A DNA stretch of 64,000 nucleotides. Source: Chrysoporthe austroafricana. Taxonomy: Eukaryota; Ascomycota; Sordariomycetes; Diaporthales; Cryphonectriaceae. Position 1 is the first letter of the stretch. Each line of letters opens with the position of its first letter. Positions 10,958 through 20,416 of the stretch are shown piece after piece. The stretch lies in the NCBI GenBank assembly GCA_001051155.2, contig JYIP02000010.1, forward strand, positions 1,269,542-1,333,541, in the 5' to 3' direction. Both the position numbers and the translations under genes were made by a program. Under the pieces are notes generated by a model. The model was not told where the DNA came from and did no database searches. It saw nothing but the letters and a program-made list of their open reading frames with translations.

Positions 10958-12112
10958 ATGGCGGACTCTAAATTCCACTGCCGTTGGGCCTTGCTGGGCC
11001 TCTCCAGCATCGCCACCACTTTCGTTGAAGACCTCTTGCTACGCCGCGATGAAAGCGACCCCATAACAAATCAGATCGCCTGCGTCTCCACAACTGGCAC
11101 GGTCGAGCGAGCACAGAAATGGCTCCAGGACTGTAAAGCCCCAAATGCCCAGGATGTTACCATATTCAAATCGGCTGACGACATGCTCCAGACGGGCAAC
11201 TTCGATATCGTCTACATCTCCACCCCACATCCCCTACATTACCAGGAGACGTTGGTAGCCCTACAGAACAGGCGGAACGTGTTGGTCGAGAAGCCTGCGA
11301 CGATGAATAAGCTTCAGTTCCAGAGACTGGCAGATGAGGCAAAAAAGGCAAACGTTGTGCTCATGGAGGCGATGTGGACACGATACCTCCCTGCTGTATT
11401 ACATCTGCAGCGCGAGGTCCTTCCGAGGCTTGGTAGCGTCAAGCGTGTCTTCTCGGACTTATCCGTCCCCATCGTCTCCAAGGACATGCCTATTACCTCT
11501 AGGCTCCTTGACAAGAAGGCTGGGGCAGGCGCGCTGTTGGACATGGGAGTCTACGCGCTTACTTGGGCGGACATTGCATTTGGCGGTTCCGACAAGGCCA
11601 CGGTAGCATTTGCGGAGACGGTTCCGTACAATACTGGCAAAGAATTTATCGACGACATCAATACGATTGTACTCACTAATTCCGACAATAACGGTGCCGT
11701 CGCTATCGTCACCACCAGCCTGACTCTAGCCGGGTCCACAAAGGGTGCCGACAAACTGGCCGTGAAGAAGGTTGCACCAAGCGTGCGCATTGAGGGCACT
11801 AATGGGCAGGTGTCTGTCCCATTCCCCCTGATTAGACCTCAGGAACTGCAGGTAGAGTGGTATGAGGATAAATACCTCGATGCGTCCGGGTCCGAGGCTC
11901 GCGAGGTCATCTCAATGCCAGTAGAGCGCGGATGGGGCCTCTGGTACCAGGCGGACGTGATTGCAAAGGCGGTGAGAGACCGAAAGCGAGGAGGGGCTAC
12001 AGCTTCCGGCATGGTCATTGGCGAGGAGGAAAGCTTGCGTGTCCTGGGCTGGATGGATACTGCAAGGCAGATGGCTCACATCTCGTACGACAAGGAGTCT
12101 GAGGCGGTCTAG
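10958..12112 (+). CDS. Gfo/Idh/MocA oxidoreductase, dihydrodiol/D-xylose dehydrogenase type
   Basis: A 384-residue protein from one exon; the first ATG is at 10958 (MADSKF, A at -3). The N-terminal Rossmann fold has GLSSIA at residues 14-19 and STPHPLHY at 88-95, followed by the hallmark EKP at 111-113. EAMWTRYLP at 137-145 and DMGVY at 195-199 match the dimeric dihydrodiol dehydrogenase / NADP-dependent D-xylose 1-dehydrogenase branch; Tyr199 corresponds to the proposed catalytic tyrosine there. The C-terminal half is the usual beta-sheet domain. Levoglucosan dehydrogenase of bacteria belongs to the same superfamily, but I see nothing that assigns this protein to it. It shares a promoter region with the SDR and is followed in the same direction by the MFS transporter. 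Cytosolic; no signal peptide. Confidence 0.91.
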   Translation: MADSKFHCRWALLGLSSIATTFVEDLLLRRDESDPITNQIACVSTTGTVERAQKWLQDCKAPNAQDVTIFKSADDMLQTGNFDIVYISTPHPLHYQETLVALQNRRNVLVEKPATMNKLQFQRLADEAKKANVVLMEAMWTRYLPAVLHLQREVLPRLGSVKRVFSDLSVPIVSKDMPITSRLLDKKAGAGALLDMGVYALTWADIAFGGSDKATVAFAETVPYNTGKEFIDDINTIVLTNSDNNGAVAIVTTSLTLAGSTKGADKLAVKKVAPSVRIEGTNGQVSVPFPLIRPQELQVEWYEDKYLDASGSEAREVISMPVERGWGLWYQADVIAKAVRDRKRGGATASGMVIGEEESLRVLGWMDTARQMAHISYDKESEAV

Positions 12113-12718
12113 AACTAAGTACTGTAGACACTACCATTTCAAATACGGCTCTTACATTCTATCCCATGTCTAGTAGCACTCAAACAGTTAGACTCGTGAA
12201 TATAGGTACGAACGCTACATTGATGGGATGCTCACGTGGACATCCCTTCGTCTCGACGTTATGCATTCGACATGGACTTGGGCTATGTCATGCAAGCCTG
12301 GTTGAATCCCGGACCACGAGTACCTCTGACCAAGGATTACCGTCGCTTCCCAGCCACAAGTGCTTTCAGGGTCTCGCTTAGCTATGGTACCAAGTATCGG
12401 GGTGCTCCGAGATGTACCTCGGACACCGCTCCGATCTACAAATGGGCCTTGTTCCCGTTTATTTCAGACCAATCCACCCAGGCATCACTCCTCACAAAAT
12501 ATGGAGACCAAAAATTAGGAAATCTGGGGTCTGGAGTCTGGAGTCTGGGGTATGGGGAATGGGGAATGAGGTACATATTGTTATATTGCGACTCTCCCCG
12601 TGCTCTGGCGAAGTCTGTAAGAATACAGCCACAGCTTAGCCATAATCTGCGAGGAGATTATCCAGCACCAGAACTTCTAGATCAGAATCAGCAACCCCGG
12701 AGGTGGGACAGGACCATC
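12113..12718. other. Intergenic with short G-rich tandem repeat
   Basis: About 600 bp before the transporter. A small direct repeat of TCTGGAG/TATGGGGAATGGGG words lies at roughly 12524-12570. The rest is presumably the 3' UTR of the oxidoreductase and the promoter of the transporter; no gene is supported. Confidence 0.5.
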
Positions 12719-14666
12719 ATGGGAACCAAGCAGCCCTACTTTGGCCTTCGAGGCACCAAACTCAATGTCGCCATTGCCGCAGTGGCGGGCTTCGATATGC
12801 TGTACGTGTTTCTGCCCAGCCTTTGTCCCGTAGCTACACTGATGCCTATGGACATTGATAGTCTCTTCGGTTTCGACCAAGGTGTTATCGGGGGACTTCT
12901 GACATTGGACTCCTTTACCAAGACCTTCCCGGAGATATGCACCACAAAGGCGTGCACGGCTGAAATGACGCCAGCGGAGGCGAACCACCAGTCCATCATT
13001 CAAGGTGAGATGGTTAACGTCTCCCCCTTGGAAACATGATAATTTCCCCCTACGACACACACACAAACTTATCGCAACTAGGCGTCTCTGTTTCATCATA
13101 TAACCTTGGTTGTTTCTTGGGCGCTCTCCTTACCATCTTTGCGGGCAATAAACTCGGACGCAGAAAATGCATTCTGTTAGGGTCGGCGATCATGGCCATT
13201 GGAGCTATCCTGCAGTGCTCCGCGTTCTCTCTCGCCCAGCTGATTATCGGGAGAGTCATTTGTGGTATCGGAAACGGCATCAACACCTCGACTGTTCCTA
13301 TCTGGCAGTCGGAATGTTCCAAGACGCATCGCCGCGGGCAGACTGTCATGGCAGAGCTGTGCATTGTCGTAGGTGGTGTCGCACTCAGCTACTGGCTCGA
13401 TTTTGGCTTCTCTTATCTCGAGCCGTCGACTGCCGCGTGGCGTATTCCTATCGCCCTCCAGCTGATCTTCACAATCTTCGTCCTCACCACTGTCATGGCC
13501 ATGCCCGAATCACCCCGATGGTTAGTTCTTCAAGAACGGGACGACGAAGCAGCATCGGTCCTTGGCATGATATACGATCTTCCTGTCAATGATCACTACG
13601 TTGCCACAGAACTCGAGGCTATTCGGGTCACAGTGCGTACCTCGACCCAGGGAAGCTTCCGAGACCTGATTACCATGGGCAAGAAGAAGAACCTTCAGCG
13701 AACCTTGCTGGCATATGGTACGTTTTGAGCTAGCAGGCATATATTGAAACGCGAATCGCTTACAAACCCCTCGCAAAACAGGCATTCAAGTTCTCCAACA
13801 AGTGACTGGAATCAATCTGATCAGTACGTACACTACAAGAACCCTCACTCAATCAGCATTGAAATTGAAGGGCGGGCTGCTAAGACATCTGGGATGACAG
13901 CGTACTATGCAGCGACCATTTACGAGAACGAGATTGGTTTATCGGGCTTTATGTCTCGAATCCTCGCTGCGTGTAATGGAACCGAATACTGGCTTGCTAC
14001 CATTCCCGCAATTTTCCTCGTGGAGAAGCTCGGACGCCGCCCTTTGCTTCTCACTGGCTCGGTTGGAATGGCTCTGTCCATGACCGTCCTCGCCGTTAGC
14101 ACGAGCATCGATGGTGTGGGTCCTGGTATTTGCGCTGCAGTCTTCCTCTTCGTATTCAACACCTTCTTTGCGTTGGGTTGGTGCGGTCTGCCCTGGCTGA
14201 TCCCAGCCGAGCTTGTTCCTTTGGAGATTAGAGCTCAGGCGAACGCGCTCTCGACGTCGGCCAACTGGATCTTTAACTTCATGGTGGTACGTGGATGCTT
14301 GTTGTGGAAACACATGCTGAGTATGTGTTCCGTGCTAAGTCCTTCGGATAGGTCATGATCACGCCTGTGGCTTTCGCCTCGATTGGCTGGCGGACATACA
14401 TCATCTTTGCCGTCATCAACGCTGTCTCGGCGCCAATCATCTACTTCTGCTACCCCGAGACGGCATGCCGATCGCTGGAGGAGATGGACATCATCTTTGC
14501 GAAGTCCAGTGGTGTATACAGCGCTGTACACACAGCAAAGTCTGAACCCAGACACTATGGGAGACGCGGAGAAGTACTGCGTGACCTGTTGCCGGACGCG
14601 TGTGGACAAGGCACGGAGGACATAAAGGAATCCACCTGTGTTGAGATGTTGGAGAAGAAGCCTTAG
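12719..14666 (+). CDS. MFS sugar/inositol-type transporter
   Basis: Six exons: 12719-12801, 12862-13004, 13082-13717, 13782-13823, 13901-14286 and 14352-14666, encoding 534 residues. The introns are 60-77 nt, with donors GTACGT (four times), GTGAGA and GTACGT-like forms, and all phases fit. Diagnostic sugar-porter motifs in order: FGFDQGVIGG in TM1, NKLGRRK after TM2, an arginine-containing PESPRWLV before the central loop, QQVTGINLITYY in TM7, EKLGRRPLL in the loop after TM8, and PETACRSLEEMD at the end of TM12. Twelve membrane helices are expected in the plasma membrane. Substrate class is probably a hexose, pentose or related sugar taken up with protons. It follows the oxidoreductase by 606 bp in the same direction, so it is not an operon member but fits a co-regulated cluster. 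Confidence 0.92.
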
Positions 14667-15231
14667 ACTGGTAGACTGCCTTGGTGGAAGTGCGTGTCAT
14701 TCCCTGAAGCACAACCTCTATACCAGTAATATGGTCCTTAAAGACGAAGAAGCGAGCACGGAGATAAGTGTATCTTGCTGGAAGGCAATCTACAAATGCT
14801 AAAGCCCAACGCAAGGTTGCCAGCCCTAGGCAAAGCTTCGAGAGCTCAGATTGCCAGGGCACTGCCGATATAGCGAAAATCGCGAGCGATTTCGAGCTCA
14901 AGAACTGAATAGCGCCTGGCCTGCCAAATAATGCGGGCCGAAACTACGCGCCGCTTACGGTATCCCGCGGTTTTCACCAGCCCGTATTCGCAAGCGCTAT
15001 TCTAGTTCTCTCGCTATATACGCCTCTGGTCTGGCCGGTATGGAGGCTGGAAGGCTGGCTGGGCTGGAAGGCTGGCTGGCGTGAAAGGATAGCCAGTCTG
15101 GCCAGTAGAGGCTCCTTTTTGAGCGGCTTAATTTCTAGCATTTATCTATAAATAGTGCTTAGATAGAAGATTCTTTTGCGCTAAGCATATAGACAGACGG
15201 CTTGCTGGCCTGGAAGGCTTGTCGGCCTATC
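14667..15231. other. Right edge of gene island, short GGCTGG repeats
   Basis: Composition falls from balanced to AT-rich across this stretch. Short tandem words of the GGCTGGAAGGCTGGCT type occur at about 15045-15085 and again near 15200-15225. A minus-strand ORF at 14491-14901 overlaps the transporter's last exon and looks like a shadow. No gene is supported. Confidence 0.5.
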
Positions 15232-15775
15232 CTTAAGTAAAAGTGTCCTCAAGGTAGAGGACAGTTTTTTTGCATGGGCAAAAATTTGGCACTAATAAAA
15301 ACCGGGGGTAGAGGATCGTTTTAAAATTATACAAACTGTACTCAACCCGTTTTTCAAAATATTTGCATCGCTTCAATTCGATCTCTTATCTATCCAATAT
15401 AGTCTATAATATATCTAAATATAAGAATTATATAACGTTTAAGAGGATCGCAATTGCAAATCCTAAGTTTTTATTCAGAAGATTAATAAGGCAAGCCTTA
15501 CTTTTTGAAATAATTAATCAAAACGAAACGGGTTTTATATTAATCTTAATTCGGAATTCTAATTAAATAATTAACAAATTAAAGAACTTTCTATATTATT
15601 CTTAACCCGTTCGCATTTCTAATTAGAAAATAAATTAGTAAAATAGATAAGAAAAAAAGTTAAAACTTGCTATCCTTTCAAATTCCTTTTTCTATATATC
15701 GTAAATATTTATTTCAAATATAATTAATTAAATCTATTTATTTATTTTTCATTTTTAATTATATATTATAATATA
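15232..15775 (+). repeat. Dispersed repeat R, full-length copy (544 bp)
   Basis: It starts CTTAAGTAAAAGTGTCCTC and ends in TATATTATAATATA. A copy of the same 544 bp lies at 48545-49088 and a truncated one at 48215-48544. Near its left end is a small hairpin, GTCCTC-AAGGTA-GAGGAC. The TTTTTTTGCATGGGCAAAAA and ACCGGGGGTAGAGGA words suggest the terminal region of a DNA transposon of the pogo/Fot1 kind, but I find no transposase and cannot confirm terminal inverted repeats. It sits exactly where the gene island gives way to AT-rich sequence. Confidence 0.6.
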
Positions 15776-17312
15776 TAAAGAATGCTATTTTAGTATTTTA
15801 GCAAACGAAATTTTAACGCATTTAGCTATTTTATATTATTAAATGCTAAAAAAATAACGATAATTTATTGCTTATATTATTTAAAATTTATTTAGCATTT
15901 ATTATATGCAATAAAATTTGCAAGATTTCCGATTTCCAAATCCGTTAAGCAATTTTATTCCATTTTTCAGTAATATCCAAATAAATAGTTTTGCTTGCTA
16001 AGAATGCTATTTTATTAGCTAGCAATATAATAAAATGCGAGATTATTATTGCATTTCGTATAAATGGATTAATTCCTGTATAAATGGCTATTTGTTTGCT
16101 TATAAAGCTATTTTCTTAATCCTTTAGCAAATGCAAATATGCTATTAATAGCTTTTTCCGAATTAATAGGCTAGCAAATAGTTCGAAATAAAATAGCAAA
16201 GCAGTATTGCAAAAAACGGGCATAATAGCAAAGAACTTCCGAAATAGCAAATTATCGCATTTTTTTGCCAAATATAATAAATATTTATTAATCAAATAGA
16301 TAAGCAAATCCAAAAAAAGAATAAGCAATTAAAGCTTAATTTATAGCTTTGCAAAATAAGCTGGGCTACTTATTTGTAAAGTTTCAATTTAATTAAAACT
16401 AGAGATTTCGTTATATTAATTTAAGAAAACGAACTAGTTTTATAAGCTATATAAAATAACTTTTAGCGGAATGTTTAATAAGTATAAAATATAGCGATCG
16501 CTATTATTATTAGTTATTTTATCTTTTTCGAGGTTAATTGGAAAGATAAGCATACGAAACCCAAGCGGCCGTTCGATAGCCAATTCGAATTTAGCTTATA
16601 AAAGCAATATTTAAATATTTAATGCCAAATTATCAATTATATCGTACAAACCCAAGCTATCTTATTTGATTAATAGTTAGAATATCGATTAATAACCGTA
16701 TAAAGCTATTTATATTAATAGCTTTTATATTAAGCCGAAAGCATTTTAATACGCTCGTATATAAATATTCTATCGCAATATAATTAAGCTTATTTGGATT
16801 TTACAATTCAGTTTCTCGATTATCCGTTTCAAGATATTAAATATTATAGCGCTTTCTTAAATGCTTTAGCCATTCTTAGCATTTGAAATAATAGCGGCTA
16901 AATAATGCTATTCGATTATATTAATATTTATTCTGCTATAATTAAAATAGCTTAAATGCTCGTTATTTCGCAAAATTATTTCGAATGCGAAAACGAGATT
17001 GTAATAAAACGGGCCGAAACTAATATAGCAATTTCCGAATAATAAGCAAAAAAGCAATACTATAAGCTTTTCAAAATTATTTAAGTTAAAGTTTATCGGT
17101 ATATAATAATTATTAGCTTTAAAATTAAACTAATACTATTCGATTGGATTTACGAAATATATTTATATAATTTAAAAATCCGATATATATTTGTAATGCA
17201 AAGCAAAGTCGAATAGCAAAAAAATCGGATTTTTTATTATAGCATACAAGTTTCGTTTATTCAGATTTCCGATATAGCTTATAGCTTATTAAGCTTAGTA
17301 TAATAAAGCTTT
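15776..17312. other. AT-rich, RIP-degraded stretch before the helicase relic
   Basis: About 1.5 kb of strongly AT-rich sequence with no open frame. It probably holds the N-terminal part of the dead helicase gene that becomes recognisable at about 17313, but I could not recognise a domain in it. Confidence 0.4.
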
Positions 17313-19222
17313 GCTGAAATGCTCGAAATTCCGGATTTGAATATCTTGCTGCTTATCGATTAGCTTTCGATCGAAAATAATTATTACGAAAACCAAATCG
17401 GCTATTCGTTCTTTACTAATTATCGAAACCAATAGCTTTTTAATTGTTAAGAATAGCTATTATATTATATTTTTGCTTATACAGAATTATATACCGGTTA
17501 GTTCGAATAAGGCTTGCAATAAATCCGGATTCGTACTTTTTGCTAATTCCGCTATCGGGCAGAGAAATTTTGCAAGCAAATTCTAATTTTGATATACTTT
17601 ACTAGAAAGCAGCTAGTACGGATTCTTAAGATCTTAATTTTCCGATTAGAGAATTCGGCATACGGAAATATCTGTAATCTCTTTATTTATAGCAAGCTTA
17701 TTTATTTTATAATTTTATATTATAAAGGGTATTAAGCAGCAATATAGTTTAAAATTATTTATTATTATTTATTATACGAAATCGGGGCTTTTATTATTTA
17801 ATATTTCTAGCTTGCTTTTCCTTTCTAATAGCAAATTGAAAGGCTTTTAAGCGTTAGTTAAGTACGAAATCCGTTTTTCTGAGCCGAATCTGTCTTAATA
17901 TTAATATAATAAGAAGAAAAGCCGGATTCGGAATAAGCAATTCGAAATGCATAGCTATAGCTTTCGGATCGGATATAGCGCTTTTTCTAGCAATATACGC
18001 TATAGCTATTAAGTTTTAAAATTACTATTAGCGCTTAGCAGTATATAGCGATTGCTATTGCTCGCTAATATTAAGGAAAAATTTATAATAGCTATAAGCA
18101 AGAATAATAGAAAAATAATGAAAATAATTTAATTAATAACGAAAAAGCGAATTATATTTTAGATTTATAAGCCGGGCATAATATTATAATAGCTTATATA
18201 GTATACGGAAAAGAGTTATAGCAAAGACGATTCGAATTCGCTTTCTGAAAAGATTAATTTCGAATAGCTAGCACTTAATAGTATCGTTTTTTCGGCTTCC
18301 GAAGCTGTTATAGCTATTAAGTTCTTTCCAAGCGGAAAAGAGAGATTTTCGAAAGAGAATTCGAATAAAGCTAGCTGCAGCGCTTCTGGCAGCTTTACGA
18401 AACCGACTTTTCCAGCCAGTTACAGCAAATAATAAAAGAATAAGCGCATTTCCGAAACGGCCAAAAAGCTATATTTAGGGCAATTATACGAGACGAAATG
18501 CTTATCTTGCAAATTGCCAGGATTAATAGCAAAAAAGCTCTTTCTTTCTTACTTTCAGCTTATTGCTTGTTTCAAAGCATTTCGATTATTATTTTTCCGA
18601 TTATTGCATTATAAAGCGACTTAATCCGAAAATGCTAAGCATATTAAATCGATACGCATATTTAAGCCAGATTTATAACTAATTGTATTGCAATTATTAT
18701 TTTTATTATATTTAAATCTGCTATTATATAGCAATTTCGTATTTTTATTAACCGGTTCCGGATTTGCAAGCAATTAAATTGGGTAATTATAGATAAATGC
18801 TATATTTCTTTCGATATTAAAAACGGCTTTTAGCTTAAAGTATAAGAATTCGGAGCGATTATTGCAGCTTATAGCGTATAGCATATTTTTTTAATAGCTA
18901 TACTGCTTTTTCGAAATGAACTTTCGTTTTTCCGTATAATACAAATTTTTCGCCCTATTATTTTCCGGATAGCTATAATTCGAAAGAATATTAGCTATCG
19001 AATATATAAAGTTGCGTCCGATTAAATCGAAACTTCTATTCGCAAAGCAATCGTGCCGATCTTAATATATTAAAACAAAAGCAAAGCGATTATTTATAGC
19101 AGAACTATCCAGTATATCGAAAGGTTCGGAACTGCTTTGAGCTATAAGATATATTATAGCAAAATAGCTAATATATTTAGCAAGCTTATTATTATTTAGA
19201 AATAAATAGAAAATAAGCGTAT
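17313..19222 (+). pseudogene. RecQ-type telomere-linked helicase relic, 5' part
   Basis: One frame, full of transition-type stops, is continuous in phase over 1.9 kb. It begins with the block that precedes the helicase in fungal subtelomeric (TLH-type) RecQ proteins, including YYKGY ... KIIYYYLLYEIGA. A Walker-A-like position follows at about 18516-18539, then motif II as VIIDKCY at 18783-18803 (DECH changed by G-to-A), motif III as FLIAILL around 18891-18905 (from LTATLP) and IIRKNISYRIYKVAS. The frame is cut at 19222 by chromovirus A2 and resumes after 26550. These genes usually lie next to telomeres; their enzymes unwind DNA and some help telomere recombination. This copy is dead. The family match rests on motif order and neighbouring blocks, read by eye. 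Confidence 0.75.
19218..19222. repeat. Target-site duplication CGTAT, left copy (A2)
   Basis: CGTAT immediately before the A2 LTR is repeated at 26546-26550 directly after the other LTR. This 5-bp duplication is the size expected for Ty3/Gypsy integrase. Confidence 0.92.
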
Positions 19223-19635
19223 TGTTATAAACGCTGCAGTAAATCCTAAGACGTACTATAGAGTTAAGGGGTTTATACTAATAAGAGCGGTACCAAATAC
19301 GGGTCTTAAGCTTCAGGACAAGTTTACTTATATATCGCAATATTCATAAGCCAATACGGCTATCAATAGTAGGGTCCAATTGATACTTAGATTAATAACT
19401 GAAGAACTATCTATCTATCCGGCTAGTAATTCTCCTAGCCTTATATATCTAATCTTTTAATCCTTAGCTTATAGTTGCTTACTGGAACTTGCTGCTACTT
19501 ACCGAATCCCGGTAAGCTAGGCTAAGCCCTAATAACCCTAACCCTAGGTTACGTAATCTTTGCGGGATATGCTTCTTTATTATCTGGCCTAAGTTCTGTT
19601 TGGGGTTTCTTTCGTTTGCATATTAATTCATAATA
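19223..19635 (-). repeat. 3' LTR of A2 (413 bp)
   Basis: Bounded by TGTTATAAACGC and ATTCATAATA, the mutated 10-bp inverted terminal repeats. CCCTAACCCTA lies at 19536-19546. Confidence 0.93.
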
Positions 19636-19831
19636 TTATCCCCTTTCTATCGGGTATTATCCCTAATACTATTCCGTAAATGCCTTTATATAATAATCTT
19701 TTCTTTACGCTTTTCTAATTAAGATATCCTATAGAGTTATTAAATCTTGTAATCCCGTATTTATTCTTTTTTCCAAAAGCCTTGCCCGTTTTGAGCGATT
19801 TTCATTTATCGAGTCCCGGGAATACGAAATT

Positions 19832-20373
19832 ATGCCTTATTCTTTTTGTTTTGAAAAGGGCTTATCGTATTGTATAGTAGACGGGGTTAAGAGTTATTCC
19901 AATTGTACGAAAAGGGAGCGTTCTTGCAATGCTGGACGGGTTCCGTTATTATTTCGTAAGTTTCTTTCTAACTTATTTCCTTTATTCCTTTTCCTAATCC
20001 TGCTATAGTATTACGAGTTACTAATAAATTGTCCCGGATTGATAATCGTAAGGTTAAAGAAAAGGGGCGGCTTCTAGAATTCCAGTTTCGCATAACCGAA
20101 TCCTTGGCTTATCTTGCGCAGCTAAAGAAATAATGCCGCTTCTTTCAAGAGAAAGGGATAAAGTTAGTAAATTAAGGTCTGGAAAAGGAAGAGCGTAGCC
20201 GTATGGCTATCGAAATGCAAGCGGTAGTTTCTGAAAAGTTCGCAGCTGCTATCGCTAATCCTTCTTTTAGTAGTTTTGATTGGAATTCCGTAAGTATTGG
20301 TAATTTTGTAATGGATTGGTCTGGTTTTTTGGGTAAGGCTAGTTCCTGTCCTGAATCCGGGCAATCTTTTTAA
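19832..20373 (+). pseudogene. Antisense six-Cys/coiled-coil gene of A2, with 53-nt intron
   Basis: This gene runs against the element, from ATG at 19832 to TAA at 20371-20373, and ends 44 bp from the pol stop. Exon 1 (19832-19955) encodes MPYSFCFEKGLSYCIVDG and then NCTKRERSC, a C-x-rich start that with RIP-type Tyr-to-Cys reversals reads as six cysteines in a C-x2-C-x7-C ... C-x2-C-x6-C layout. The intron is 19956-20008: GTAAGT donor, CTAAC branch site, CTATAG acceptor. Exon 2 gives VTNKLSRID, a charged region with coiled-coil character (ITESLAYLAQLKK, GLEKEERSRMAIEMQ), and a C-terminus ending CPESGQSF. The intron length (53 = 3n+2) is exactly what is needed to join the two frames. In-frame stops at CAG/CGA-type codons kill this copy. 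Function unknown; a nucleic-acid or zinc-binding role is inferred only from the Cys pattern. Confidence 0.65.
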
Positions 20374-20416
20374 GTAATTCGAGTAAATAAAGCTTTTATA
20401 AGCTTATTCCTTTTCG

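Noticed and set aside
12236..13039. 267-codon plus-strand ORF reading through into the transporter
   Set aside because: The N-terminal 160 codons resemble nothing and include intergenic G-rich repeats; the sugar-porter start at 12719 with the 60-nt intron fits the family better.
15363..15566. 67-codon plus-strand ORF in repeat R, with a similar one at 48640-48834
   Set aside because: The shared protein follows from the shared DNA repeat; no transposase motif is present and the other copy is broken.
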